From positions 62,001 to 126,000 of the forward strand of contig JADKAJ010000002.1 of the NCBI GenBank assembly GCA_016719165.1: a stretch of 64,000 nt of DNA, written 5' to 3'. A program made the position numbers and the translations under genes. Below, in pieces: positions 7,318 through 16,212 of the stretch; position 1 is the first letter of the stretch; each line of letters begins with the position of its first letter. The notes under the pieces were generated by a model. The model saw only the letters and a list, made by a program, of their open reading frames with translations. It had not been told where the DNA came from and ran no database searches. This DNA is from Chitinophagaceae bacterium (GTDB lineage Bacteria; Bacteroidota; Bacteroidia; Chitinophagales; Chitinophagaceae).

Positions 7318-7731
7318 ATGAAAAAAATATTATTCATATTAAGTTTGCTCCTTATTACTTCCACTATCATTTTTGCCCAGAATGACGAAGGCGATGACAG
7401 GATACGGGATAAAATGAGAGAGTATATACAGCTCAGAATGCGGCTGACCAGGGGGGAAGCAGAACGATTCACTCCCGTTTTCGTTCGCTATTTCAATGAA
7501 TGGAGAAATACGCTAAAAGAAAACCGTACAGACAGATTGATTTTACAGCAAAAAGTGGTTGAATTAAGATTACGGTACCGGGGTGAGTTTAAAGAAATAA
7601 TAGGTGACAGAAGAAGCAATGAAGTTTTTGAACACCAGGAAAGATTTATTAAAGAATTAAAAAACCTACGCCAGGAAAGAATACAGAACCGGCAAGGACC
7701 CCGTAACAGAATAAGATCATTACCAGGATAA
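7318..7731 (+). CDS. Small basic periplasmic protein, Spy/CpxP-like
   Basis: A 137-residue protein with a signal peptide (M-K-K-I-L-F ... F-A-Q) and a highly charged helical mature part. The phrase M-R-L-T-R-G-E-A-E-R-F-T-P-V-F resembles the L-T-P-E-Q motif region of Spy/CpxP-type periplasmic chaperones and metal sensors, here rich in Arg, with a basic tail. It is the third gene after the ECF sigma factor and its membrane partner, 10 bp from the latter, so it is probably co-transcribed and either a target or a sensor of that cassette. The assignment rests on pattern, not on strong similarity. Confidence 0.65.
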   Translation: MKKILFILSLLLITSTIIFAQNDEGDDRIRDKMREYIQLRMRLTRGEAERFTPVFVRYFNEWRNTLKENRTDRLILQQKVVELRLRYRGEFKEIIGDRRSNEVFEHQERFIKELKNLRQERIQNRQGPRNRIRSLPG

Positions 7732-7756
7732 TTAAAAAAGGTTGTTTGAGTATATA

Positions 7757-7790
7757 AAAAGCCGGTTCCATATGAACCGGCTTTTATTTT
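7757..7790. terminator. Bidirectional terminator between the ECF cassette and the MBL-fold gene
   Basis: AAAAGCCGGTTC (7757-7768) and GAACCGGCTTTT (7774-7785) form a perfect 12-bp stem with a 5-nt loop, with T/A tracts on both sides. It can end both converging transcripts; its right flank overlaps the end of the minus-strand gene. Confidence 0.88.
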
Positions 7791-8526
7791 AAAACTTCCA
7801 CAGCGGGTGTTTAACATCATGGTAGAAAAGAAATGTCCATTTTTCCTCCTCTCCTTTTTTCCACCATTGTTGCCGGAGTTCCATTGCTTTTTTACCATCG
7901 TAGTCATATTTGGCTACAAAGCGGTGTTTCATCTGCTGTAGTTGCGGGGCTTCATCACCACCAAAAAAGATAGTTTCTTCATCTTCTCTTATCCAGAACA
8001 CCTGGTGCTGAGGTGAATGAGCCCCTGAAATTTCATAACTGATATAACCGTCAATCATACCGTTACCCTCCAGCAGTTCCACCTGTGCAGCATTTTGCAA
8101 ACATTCTAATTCCCCTGTAATAAAAGAAGGAAATCCCTTTTCAAAAGCAAACTCCAGTTCTGTTCGCTGCACATAATAAGTAGCATTAGGAAATGAAAGT
8201 CTTGCGCCTAATCCTTCTCTTTCAATTCCAACAGCCCCTGCATGATCTTTATGCAGATGTGATAATAATACTTTCGTTACTTCTGAAGGATTGATCCCGG
8301 CATCCATCAGGTTTTGGTGTAACTGTAAAGTCCCGTTCTTTTCAAAACCAAGGCCGGTATCAAGCAGTAAAATATCTTTTGAGGTAACAATTACAAAGGG
8401 TTGTATCTCCACTAATAAACTACCAACAGGTCTTTCCTTTAAATCATGGGCTGATTCATCAAAAGGAACAAATAGTTTTGTCTTGTCAATGGTAAACGTA
8501 CCTTCAGAAAGTGGAATGATTCTCAT
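7789..8526 (-). CDS. MBL-fold metallo-hydrolase
   Basis: A 245-residue cytosolic hydrolase of the metallo-beta-lactamase fold. The metal-binding H-L-H-K-D-H is at residues 90-95, preceded by L-L-L-D-T-G-L-G (51-58). Later ligands are visible in S-G-A-H-S-P-Q-H and F-F-G-G-D-E-A. The overall plan resembles the lactonase/AttM-like branch, but the substrate cannot be told. The ATG at 8526 is chosen over an upstream in-frame ATG because the protein then begins directly with the first beta strand (M-R-I-I-P-L). A -7-like TATTTTTG sits only 6 bp upstream (8533-8540), so the mRNA may be nearly leaderless. Confidence 0.85.
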   Translation of the reverse strand: MRIIPLSEGTFTIDKTKLFVPFDESAHDLKERPVGSLLVEIQPFVIVTSKDILLLDTGLGFEKNGTLQLHQNLMDAGINPSEVTKVLLSHLHKDHAGAVGIEREGLGARLSFPNATYYVQRTELEFAFEKGFPSFITGELECLQNAAQVELLEGNGMIDGYISYEISGAHSPQHQVFWIREDEETIFFGGDEAPQLQQMKHRFVAKYDYDGKKAMELRQQWWKKGEEEKWTFLFYHDVKHPLWKF

Positions 8527-8587
8527 AAAATTCAAAAATACAAATTCCAACTCCCAATAACAGCTCTTCAATCGCTTAGTTTAGATT

Positions 8588-9928
8588 TTATCTTAACACC
8601 ATCTGCCGGTCGGCATCCAGTCGTATCAGTATAAAAAGAAGAATTGTAAAAGTTAGCAGGGAGGTGCCGCCATAACTGATAAAAGGTAGTGGGATACCGA
8701 TTACCGGGGCAAGCCCGATTGTCATAGCCACATTAATTGCAATGTGAAAGAAAAATACAGATGCTACCCCATAGGCATAACAGCGGCTGAATACACTTCG
8801 CTGACGTTCTGCAATGGTAACGATCCGGAAAAGGAGAATTAGATACAGCCCCAACAAAATTGTACTACCCAGAAAACCAAACCCCTCACCGACGGTACAA
8901 AAAATAAAGTCAGTACGTTGCTCTGGCACAAAGTCATATCTTGTTTGTGTGGCATTTAAAATCCCTTTCCCTTTAAAGCCACCACTGCCAATAGCAATTT
9001 TAGATTGTCTTACATTATAACTGCTGCCGCTTTCCTTCTTCTTTTTTGCTTCTTCTGCAGTAATATCTTCTCCTTTTTCCAAATAAGGATTATCCTTTCC
9101 AAACAAATCGTAGATACGTTCAACCTGGTGTTTCTGTAATACATTTTTAAAAATAACCGGTACAGCAAACCGCTGGATACCCACACATAAAGCCCACAAA
9201 AAGATAATCGTCACTAACAAATCACGCCGGCGCTTAATCTGGCGGCGAAATATATAGATAATCAATGCGGCAATTGCTGTCAGGGTAATTGCAAGAGTAT
9301 TGGGCTCAATCACAATGGTAGCCACTACTAATGCAGCAATTGAAAAACCTATTATCAGCACGATAGAAGGAAGTCCTTCACGGTACATAACAATAAAAAA
9401 AGAAAAATAAACCAATGCAAGGCCGGTCTCACTTTGTAATATGGTAATGACAGCTGGCAAAAGTGCAATTCCGGCTGCAATCAACTGTGAACGGGTTTTC
9501 GAAAAGTCTGTTTCCGGTCTGGATAAATATTTTGCTAATGATAAGGCTACAAAAATCTTACAAAACTCTGCTGGCTGGAAATTAAAAGCTCCCAGCTTAA
9601 TAATTGATTCGGTCCCTTTGACTCTTGAGTGAAAAGGGAATACCAATAACAACAACAGAATACCAACGGCATACCAGAGGTTAGCCGTTGCAGCAAAAAA
9701 TTTACTGTCTGTCAGCAGAATAAAGAAGCCTATTGCCGCACCAATCAGAAAGAAATAAAATTGTTTGCTATAATCTGTTTTGAAATTAATAAAACTTTGT
9801 ACCACAGCATCCCCTTCCTTATAGGTGGCTGCAAAAATGGCCGTAAGACCAATCATTACAAGCAGCAGGTAAATCCATGCTAAACTCCAGTCAATTCCTT
9901 TTGATATGGCAGGGTTTTGCTGGTTCAT
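8588..9928 (-). CDS. rodA: Rod-shape peptidoglycan glycosyltransferase RodA (SEDS family)
   Basis: A 446-residue polytopic membrane protein of the FtsW/RodA/SpoVE family, which polymerises lipid II into glycan strands during elongation. The C-terminal hallmark G-L-A-P-V-I-G-I-P-L-P-F-I-S-Y-G-G-T-S is intact, as is Y-N-V-R-Q-S-K-I-A-I-G-S-G-G before it. It has about ten membrane spans and a hydrophilic insertion at about residues 270-300, common in Bacteroidota RodA. The start ATG overlaps the mrdA stop by 4 bp (ATGA), so the two partners are translationally coupled. It is the last gene of the mre operon. Confidence 0.95.
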   Translation of the reverse strand: MNQQNPAISKGIDWSLAWIYLLLVMIGLTAIFAATYKEGDAVVQSFINFKTDYSKQFYFFLIGAAIGFFILLTDSKFFAATANLWYAVGILLLLLVFPFHSRVKGTESIIKLGAFNFQPAEFCKIFVALSLAKYLSRPETDFSKTRSQLIAAGIALLPAVITILQSETGLALVYFSFFIVMYREGLPSIVLIIGFSIAALVVATIVIEPNTLAITLTAIAALIIYIFRRQIKRRRDLLVTIIFLWALCVGIQRFAVPVIFKNVLQKHQVERIYDLFGKDNPYLEKGEDITAEEAKKKKESGSSYNVRQSKIAIGSGGFKGKGILNATQTRYDFVPEQRTDFIFCTVGEGFGFLGSTILLGLYLILLFRIVTIAERQRSVFSRCYAYGVASVFFFHIAINVAMTIGLAPVIGIPLPFISYGGTSLLTFTILLFILIRLDADRQMVLR

Positions 9929-12021
9929 GATCTTTTTTGCAAATCAGTTTTACGGAAATTTTTATCTGCCGGTAATATTGCCAGCGTCCTAATTTCCTTC
10001 TTTGCAGGTACGGGAACTTTACCAGGTGACGGGCTAACGGGACCGTATAAAGTTGAAATATATTTTTTAATATAACTACTGTCTTTAGTCGTTTGAAACC
10101 ATTTAAAGGCCCGGGTAGAATCTTCTTTATACTGAAGTCGTTTAAAATAGGCGGGCATCAGATCAGTGCTGGCAATTCTTTCGAGGTCAGCTTTACTTTT
10201 TGTCATCAGTGTATCGTTCAGGTATTTTTCAATCATGATCCTGGAAATTGGCCCGGCCCAGGTAGATCCAAAACCAGCATTTTGTACAAATACAGCAATA
10301 GCAATTTTAGGATTTTCTTTTGGCGCAAAGCATACAAACATGGAGTTGTTTGGTAATTTGATCCTTCTGCCGTCAAGTATAGTATAGTTTTCGGCTGTAC
10401 CTGTTTTAGCACACACATCAATGCCGGGGATCTGTGCTATCCTGGCAGTACCAAATTTTACAACATCGTTCATCCCTTCAATGACCTCATTAAAAGCAGT
10501 ATCAGCAATCTGAGTAAGTACATTATGCCTTACCCGGAACTTATTCATCAGGGTAGTATCTTCATCCGTTTCACCATCAATTTTCTCTACAAAATGTGGT
10601 GTATAATAATATCCTTTATTAGCGATGATACACATCGCATTCGCCATTTGTAAAGGGGTGGTCTGCATTTTATCCTGGCCGATACCTAATGTAAGATTGG
10701 TACAGGAAGTCCATCTACCCGCATTTTCTTTATTATAAACTGAGGTATCCGGTATACCACCTGCGCTTTCATTAGGCAGATCTATTCCCAAACGAACACC
10801 CAAACCAAAAGCATTCATGTACTCTTTCCATTTCAGGTAACCGAGTTTTACATTGTCATATTTCGGATTATCGACCGCCAACCGATACACATGTGCATAA
10901 TAAGCATTGCAGGAGTTGGCGATAGATAAGCGGACATTGGCAGCATGACCGCCACCCGCATGGGTACAAGCTGGTTTACCATGACCGCAAAGGGTATACC
11001 GGCCTCCGCAAGGGTACCCGTATGAAGGAGTAATCACCCCCTCATCCAATGCAACCAGTGCCCCCAATGGTTTGAACGTGGATCCGGGTTCATACTTTCC
11101 TCCAATAGCCCTGTTAAGCATTGGGCCGGTTACATCCAGTTGCATACGGCTGAAATTCTTACTACCGTCGGAACCGGTAAGATCATTGGGGTTGAAATTA
11201 GGCCCTGACACCATTGCCAGTATCCCCCCTGTCTTTGGGTCAATCGCTACCAGTCCGCCAACTTTATTTGTCATCAGCTTTTCAGCCAATTGCTGCAATT
11301 CTACATCAATATAGGTCCGCAATCCTCTTCCGGCTATAGAAGCAGTATCAAAGGCACCATTTTCATAATGCCCAACCAGCCTGTTCTTGTTGTCTTTAAT
11401 CATGTACTCCACACCCCGCTGGCCCATCAGCACTTTTTCATAATAAGATTCCAAACCCGTCTTTCCGATATAATCTCCCTGCCTGTAAAAACTGCCGGAG
11501 TTCTCAATATCCTTTGTATCTGCTTCACGGATATAACCTAAAATATGAGCTCCTGCATTGAAAGGATATGTCCGCAATGGACGTTCCACTAGGTTAAACC
11601 CGGGATACTTCCAGCTGTTCTCTTCAAATCTGGCCTGTATCTCTTTTGTGAGTAACCCCTTGAAAATGGAGGGGCGAACAGCTGTGTTTTTAAACCTGGC
11701 CTCCAATATCCTTTTTTTAAATTCAGCGGTATCAATTCCAATAAGCCGGCAAAAATCCATGGTATCGATACCTTTTACTTCAGCAGGCGTTACCATCAGG
11801 TCATAAATGATCGTATTGTTTAAGATTGCTTTCCCTTTTCTGTCATAAATAATACCTCTTTCAGGGTAAACCACTTTGGCATAAACAGCATTGTCCATGG
11901 CCAACTGCCTGTACTTTCCTTCAATTACCTGCAGGTAGAAAAGCTGGGCAATGATTACTACAAAAGCAATAAGGAAAATAATACGAATGATCCGGCTTCT
12001 TGATTGGTTAAACACAGACAT
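9925..12021 (-). CDS. mrdA: Penicillin-binding protein 2, elongation transpeptidase
   Basis: A 698-residue class B penicillin-binding protein that crosslinks peptidoglycan with RodA. It has an N-terminal membrane anchor (about 10-30), a PBP dimerisation domain (about 50-220) and a transpeptidase domain. The catalytic motifs are present in order: S-T-F-K (SxxK), the S-C-N of A-N-S-C-N-A-Y-Y (SxN) and K-T-G in C-A-K-T-G-T-A-E-N. About 80 residues beyond the catalytic domain end in a basic tail. It overlaps rodA by 4 bp. A 168-bp gap separates it from mreD, the only real break in the operon, so an internal promoter is possible there. Confidence 0.95.
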   Translation of the reverse strand: MSVFNQSRSRIIRIIFLIAFVVIIAQLFYLQVIEGKYRQLAMDNAVYAKVVYPERGIIYDRKGKAILNNTIIYDLMVTPAEVKGIDTMDFCRLIGIDTAEFKKRILEARFKNTAVRPSIFKGLLTKEIQARFEENSWKYPGFNLVERPLRTYPFNAGAHILGYIREADTKDIENSGSFYRQGDYIGKTGLESYYEKVLMGQRGVEYMIKDNKNRLVGHYENGAFDTASIAGRGLRTYIDVELQQLAEKLMTNKVGGLVAIDPKTGGILAMVSGPNFNPNDLTGSDGSKNFSRMQLDVTGPMLNRAIGGKYEPGSTFKPLGALVALDEGVITPSYGYPCGGRYTLCGHGKPACTHAGGGHAANVRLSIANSCNAYYAHVYRLAVDNPKYDNVKLGYLKWKEYMNAFGLGVRLGIDLPNESAGGIPDTSVYNKENAGRWTSCTNLTLGIGQDKMQTTPLQMANAMCIIANKGYYYTPHFVEKIDGETDEDTTLMNKFRVRHNVLTQIADTAFNEVIEGMNDVVKFGTARIAQIPGIDVCAKTGTAENYTILDGRRIKLPNNSMFVCFAPKENPKIAIAVFVQNAGFGSTWAGPISRIMIEKYLNDTLMTKSKADLERIASTDLMPAYFKRLQYKEDSTRAFKWFQTTKDSSYIKKYISTLYGPVSPSPGKVPVPAKKEIRTLAILPADKNFRKTDLQKRS

Positions 12022-12189
12022 GGAGCAACAACAAACAATAATCCTGATAATTACCAGGGATGAGGTGAGAAAAAGAATTTTTAATCGTTATACAAAGTAC
12101 GAATTACAAAAGTCTGTTTCCAAATCTATTTGAAAATAAAATTTGATTTAAGAAAATTTTCTATACCTGAGTTAAGGGTAAATATCTCG

Positions 12190-12723
12190 TCAGGCCGTAT
12201 TTGTCCTGAATTTTAATTTACGGGGGAACAGCAATTCAACTGTAACAATAAGCAGCATACTGATACCGGTAGTAGCAATTACTTTCACTATGAAATCCAG
12301 GAAACTTCCAAAACTCAGCCACTGCAAAAAGACCATATAGCCATGATGCAGGAATGTAAGAATAAAAACATAGACAAGATAAGGTGTCCATTGCATAGCC
12401 TTGGGTGAAGGTTCCCTGTAATTGAATTCTGTACTATCCTTGGGTGTAAGAATATTGATAATAAATGGACGGACATATGCGATCAAAAGACAGGCTGCGG
12501 CATGAAGGCCCGGCGTCATTGTAAAATAGTCAAGTGCCAGGCCGGTAAAAAACCCAATCACCAGCAACCATTGACGGGAAACTGAAAATGGTAACCAAAG
12601 GATAAAGAGAAAATAGAGGTAAGGAGTTATAAAACGGTGCAGGTGCGGCACCTTGTTCAATACATATACCTGTATTGAGATGAATACAGCAAAGCGGATG
12701 ATATTTCTCAGCAGATCACTCAC
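12190..12723 (-). CDS. mreD: Rod shape-determining protein MreD
   Basis: A 177-residue inner-membrane protein with about five to six helices. MreD is weakly conserved, so the call rests largely on position between mreC and mrdA, on size and on topology; phrases such as F-I-L-W-L-P-F-S-V and G-L-A-L-D-Y-F-T-M-T-P-G-L-H-A-A fit the family. The start is a GTG at 12723 overlapping the mreC stop (GTGA), a coupled start. The protein scaffolds MreC and PBP2 at the elongation complex. Confidence 0.88.
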   Translation of the reverse strand: MSDLLRNIIRFAVFISIQVYVLNKVPHLHRFITPYLYFLFILWLPFSVSRQWLLVIGFFTGLALDYFTMTPGLHAAACLLIAYVRPFIINILTPKDSTEFNYREPSPKAMQWTPYLVYVFILTFLHHGYMVFLQWLSFGSFLDFIVKVIATTGISMLLIVTVELLFPRKLKFRTNTA

Positions 12724-13598
12724 TTTGGATTTTTTTTAGGGTCTTCAATTCTTTTGCGGCTTTCCAGGTTCAGGGCTGTCTGTTCAGTATATTGGAGGTT
12801 CTCAACTACAAACACCTGCTGTAAATTGTAAAAGCGGGCCCCGGGCTTAACTCTGAGTACATAAAAGTTTGTACTCTTGTCAGTAACCACTTCTGCAATG
12901 GTGCCTACCAATTTCCCGGGGGGAAAATTGAAAGAATAAGTACTGGTAAGTACGGTATCACCGGTTTTTATTTCAATGCTCTTGGGTATTCCTCTTAATG
13001 TCAGTAACCGGGGATCCTTCCCATCCCACTCAATAGTGCCAAAATCACCACTCTTTTTCAAAGAAACATTTACTTTTTGTTGGACATGCAACAAACTCAT
13101 TACCTGGCAAAAATTAGGACTGACCCCTACCACTACCCCTACTGCACTGCCATCTGAACTTAAAACGGCCATATTGTCTTTTATTCCGTGATTCAGGCCC
13201 CGGTTCAGTTGTATATAATTTTTTTGACTATTGACGGTGTTATAAACAACTCCGGCTGGTCTGAAATAATAGCGACGGAAATTTCCCGAAGTATCAAATA
13301 GAACAGAATCCTGCACCAGCTGAACACTTGTATCTGCCCGCACAAAATTCTGAGGTAATAAATTCAGCAGGGAATCATTCATCCGGTGTACCCTTCGATT
13401 TTCTTCCCTGAGAACAAAGTAATCCTCAACTTTATTATACTGCGTATTGATGCGGCCGGTCATCTCATTCGCTACACCCAGGAATTTAGCCCGGTGAAAC
13501 TTATTGTAGTTATACAAAAACCACAAGGATACCACCTGTAATAGAAGGAATGTAAAAAAGGTTTTATACCGGCGGATAAAGAGAAAAACGTTACGCAA
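12720..13598 (-). CDS. mreC: Rod shape-determining protein MreC
   Basis: A 292-residue protein with an N-terminal membrane helix (about 13-32), a coiled-coil stretch (about 45-75) and the periplasmic beta domain, with G-L-N-H-G-I-K-D-N-M-A-V and G-V-V-V-G-V-S conserved. It links cytoplasmic MreB to periplasmic PBP2. No ATG is available at the expected place; the frame begins with TTG at 13598, giving M-R-N-V-F-L-F-I-R-R-Y, typical of Bacteroidota MreC. It is separated from mreB by 74 bp containing a long hairpin, and it overlaps mreD by 4 bp. Confidence 0.92.
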   Translation of the reverse strand: MRNVFLFIRRYKTFFTFLLLQVVSLWFLYNYNKFHRAKFLGVANEMTGRINTQYNKVEDYFVLREENRRVHRMNDSLLNLLPQNFVRADTSVQLVQDSVLFDTSGNFRRYYFRPAGVVYNTVNSQKNYIQLNRGLNHGIKDNMAVLSSDGSAVGVVVGVSPNFCQVMSLLHVQQKVNVSLKKSGDFGTIEWDGKDPRLLTLRGIPKSIEIKTGDTVLTSTYSFNFPPGKLVGTIAEVVTDKSTNFYVLRVKPGARFYNLQQVFVVENLQYTEQTALNLESRKRIEDPKKNPK

Positions 13599-13619
13599 CT
13601 GTTGCAGGTTTGGAGTTAA

Positions 13620-13667
13620 AAATACGAAGTACGTTCCGTTTTAAGTCGTTAACCGTACTTTGTATTT
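13620..13667. repeat. Hairpin in the mreB-mreC gap
   Basis: AAATACGAAGTACG (13620-13633) faces CGTACTTTGTATTT (13654-13667), a 14-bp stem with one G-T pair and a 20-nt loop. A half copy, ATACAAAGTACG, recurs at 12090-12101 in the mreD-mrdA gap. There is no T tract, so it is not a standard terminator; it could modulate mRNA stability or translation from the mreC TTG start, or be a degenerate intergenic repeat. Confidence 0.6.
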
Positions 13668-13672
13668 CGTTC

Positions 13673-14698
13673 TTATCGCATCACAAAAGGATACCTGTCA
13701 TAATGTTTCAGTGCAATACCCGTTCCCCGCACCACACTTTTCAGCGGGTCATCGGCTATATGTACCGGCAATTTTATTTTATTGCTCAATCTCTTATCAA
13801 GACCACGAAGCAGGGCACCGCCACCGGTTATGTATAAACCACGGCGGTAGATATCAGCAGCAAGCTCTGGGGGGGTTTGTTCCAGTGCTTTAAGGATTGC
13901 TTCTTCAATTTTAAAGATGCTTTTGTCCAGTGCCTCGGCTATTTCCTGGTAGCTCACCATTATTTGTTTGGGTATACCCGTTACCAGGTCACGGCCATTT
14001 ACTGCAAAATCATCAGGTGGATTGTCAATTTCTTTCATGGCAGCTCCCACCTGTATTTTGATTTGCTCAGCAGTTCGTTCACCTATCAATAAACTATGGT
14101 AACGACGCAGGGCCTCCATTATATCAGCCGTAAATTCATCACCAGCTATCCGGATTGACTGGTCGCAAACAATCCCAGCCAACGCAATGACGGTTATGCC
14201 CGTTGTGCCACCACCAATATCTATGATCATATTACCCACCGGCTCTTCTACGTCAATACCGATACCCAGTGCCGCAGCCATAGGTTCATGAATAAGGTAC
14301 ACTTCTTTGGCACCAGCCTGTTCTGCACTGTCCCGAACGGCCCTTTTCTCCACTTCTGTAATGGAGGAGGGTATACAGATCATCATTCTCCAACTTGGGG
14401 GGAAAAGAGGCTTTTTGGGATAAACCAGTTTGATAAGCTCCCGAATCATCAGCTCCGCAGCATTGAAATCGGCTATCACACCATCTTTCAGCGGACGAAC
14501 AGTACGGATGCTTTCATGGGTCTTTTCATGCATCATGAGGGCTTTCTTACCTACCGCCAGAACCTCTTTGGGATTATTACGATTTAAGGCAACAATACTC
14601 GGTTCATTCACCACTACTTCGTCATTGTGTATGATGAGGGTATTAGCTGTACCCAGGTCAATAGCTATTTCTTGTGTAAACCAATTAAAAAGTCCCAT
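13673..14698 (-). CDS. mreB: Rod shape-determining actin homologue MreB
   Basis: A 341-residue actin-fold ATPase forming membrane-associated filaments that position the elongasome. Nucleotide-binding blocks are clear: I-A-I-D-L-G-T-A-N-T-L-I near the start, I-D-I-G-G-G-T-T at about 160 and T-G-G-G-A-L-L-R-G-L at about 292. The length and the N-terminal amphipathic M-G-L-F-N-W-F fit MreB. It is the first gene of the five-gene operon mreB-mreC-mreD-mrdA-rodA and has a well-spaced promoter upstream. Confidence 0.97.
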   Translation of the reverse strand: MGLFNWFTQEIAIDLGTANTLIIHNDEVVVNEPSIVALNRNNPKEVLAVGKKALMMHEKTHESIRTVRPLKDGVIADFNAAELMIRELIKLVYPKKPLFPPSWRMMICIPSSITEVEKRAVRDSAEQAGAKEVYLIHEPMAAALGIGIDVEEPVGNMIIDIGGGTTGITVIALAGIVCDQSIRIAGDEFTADIMEALRRYHSLLIGERTAEQIKIQVGAAMKEIDNPPDDFAVNGRDLVTGIPKQIMVSYQEIAEALDKSIFKIEEAILKALEQTPPELAADIYRRGLYITGGGALLRGLDKRLSNKIKLPVHIADDPLKSVVRGTGIALKHYDRYPFVMR

Positions 14699-14723
14699 GA
14701 ATTTATATCGGATTTATTGTGAG

Positions 14724-14755
14724 CAAAGGTGGAGGAAATAATTTGAATTATCAAA
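14724..14755 (-). promoter_or_regulatory. Promoter of the mre operon
   Basis: On the minus strand TTTG (14755-14752), a 20-bp spacer and CACCTTTG (14731-14724) match the Bacteroidota TTTG-N19-21-TAnnTTTG promoter with one mismatch. Transcription would begin near 14717, about 20 nt before the mreB ATG. Confidence 0.5.
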
Positions 14756-14921
14756 GCAAAACCTTGTCTGGCATGGATTTTTTTTATATAGTGAATTTAG
14801 ATAATTCGCAGTTAAAAGGATTTTAAACATTGTAATTACAGGAAATTTTTGGTATAAGAAATAGCAGGTTGCACGGAATAGTTAACTTAACAGGCAACAA
14901 CGTTTTTTCTACCTTCATCAT

Positions 14922-16121
14922 ATGCGAATCATTACCAGAACAGTTCTGATTTTGTCTGTCGTTAGTTTACTGGCAGATATTGCAAGTGAAATGCTGTATC
15001 CGGTTATTCCTGTTTATTTAAAAGAGATCGGCTTCAGCGTTTTTCTGATCGGTGTACTGGAAGGAGTGGTACAATTTACGGCAGGCATTAGCAAAGGTTA
15101 CTTTGGAAAATGGAGTGACGAAATGGGGTTTCGTTTACCATTTGTAAAGCTCGGGTATTTTCTAAGTGCTGTATCAAAACCCTTGATGGCCACTTTTACT
15201 TACCCTTTATGGATATTTTTTGTACGAACTATTGACCGGTTGGGCAAAGGTGTCCGCACTGCTGCAAGAGATGCACTACTTTCCCGGGAAGCAACAAAGG
15301 AAACAAAGGCGAGAGTTTTTGGTTTCCATCGCAGTATGGATACTGCCGGCGCTGCTATCGGACCAACTGTTGCATTATTGTTCCTATACTTCTATCCGGG
15401 TGACTATTCAACTCTCTTTTATATTGCTTTTATACCGGGCATGTTATCTGTCTTTTTAATTTTCTTATTGAAAGAAAAAAAGAACCCTGTTTCCACTATG
15501 GGCAAAGGAAACTTCTTTTCCTTTTTCAGGTATTGGAAAATAGCAAATCCTGAGTTTCGAAAAATAGTTCCCGGTTTATTATTGTTTGCACTCTTCAACA
15601 GCTCAGATATTTTTTTACTTCTCATTACAAAGGAAACTATCGGGAATAATACGATAACCCTACTGGGTAGTACATTTAACGCTGATACCATCACCATTGC
15701 CGCTTATATTTTTTATAACCTTGTTTATGCCCTTGCATCCTATCCAATGGGAATTCTGGCAGACAAACTTGGCTTTAAAAGAGTTGTCATTTTCGGATTA
15801 ATTCTATTTACAATAGTCTATGGTGGCTTCGCATTTAAACCCTCTGTACCCTTAATTTTTATTTTGTTCTCCATCTATGGTATTTATGCGGCTGCTACCG
15901 AAGGAGTCATTAAAGCATGGATTACTAACTTGTCACATAACCAGGATACAGCTACTGCAATTGGATTTTACACTTCCTGTGAAAGTATGAGTACATTATT
16001 TGCCAGTATAATCGCAGGTGCCATATGGACCAGCCTGGGCAGTTCCTATACTTTTATCATCACCGCTGTGATCTCATTAGTTGTTGTACTTTATTTCTCA
16101 CTGATAATCAAGGCTAAATAA
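14922..16121 (+). CDS. MFS transporter
   Basis: A 399-residue, twelve-helix major facilitator superfamily protein. The opening S-L-L-A-D-I-A-S-E-M-L-Y-P-V-I-P and the loop motif D-R-L-G-K-G-V-R-T-A-A-R-D are typical of a drug/unknown-substrate MFS branch common in Bacteroidota; the second-half loop G-I-L-A-D-K-L-G-F-K-R is the usual repeat of the family motif. Substrate unknown. It is monocistronic, divergent from mreB across a 223-bp gap that shows only the mreB promoter and AT-rich sequence. Confidence 0.88.
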   Translation: MRIITRTVLILSVVSLLADIASEMLYPVIPVYLKEIGFSVFLIGVLEGVVQFTAGISKGYFGKWSDEMGFRLPFVKLGYFLSAVSKPLMATFTYPLWIFFVRTIDRLGKGVRTAARDALLSREATKETKARVFGFHRSMDTAGAAIGPTVALLFLYFYPGDYSTLFYIAFIPGMLSVFLIFLLKEKKNPVSTMGKGNFFSFFRYWKIANPEFRKIVPGLLLFALFNSSDIFLLLITKETIGNNTITLLGSTFNADTITIAAYIFYNLVYALASYPMGILADKLGFKRVVIFGLILFTIVYGGFAFKPSVPLIFILFSIYGIYAAATEGVIKAWITNLSHNQDTATAIGFYTSCESMSTLFASIIAGAIWTSLGSSYTFIITAVISLVVVLYFSLIIKAK

Positions 16122-16212
16122 TTTTAGTTATTAATCTTTATTGCTTACCTGTTTTTGGCATAGTAATGGCAAGGAGGGACCTGAAACTGTTAACTCCATC
16201 TAAAATTAAATT

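Noticed and set aside
7789..8526. Quorum-quenching lactonase
   Set aside because: The MBL metal motif and general plan fit, but these are shared by many hydrolases and no acyl-homoserine-lactone genes are nearby.
11951..12133. Plus-strand open frame across the mrdA start and the mreD-mrdA gap
   Set aside because: It runs antisense through the mrdA N-terminus, and its product has no recognisable domain or signal; the gap reads better as a leader or internal promoter region.
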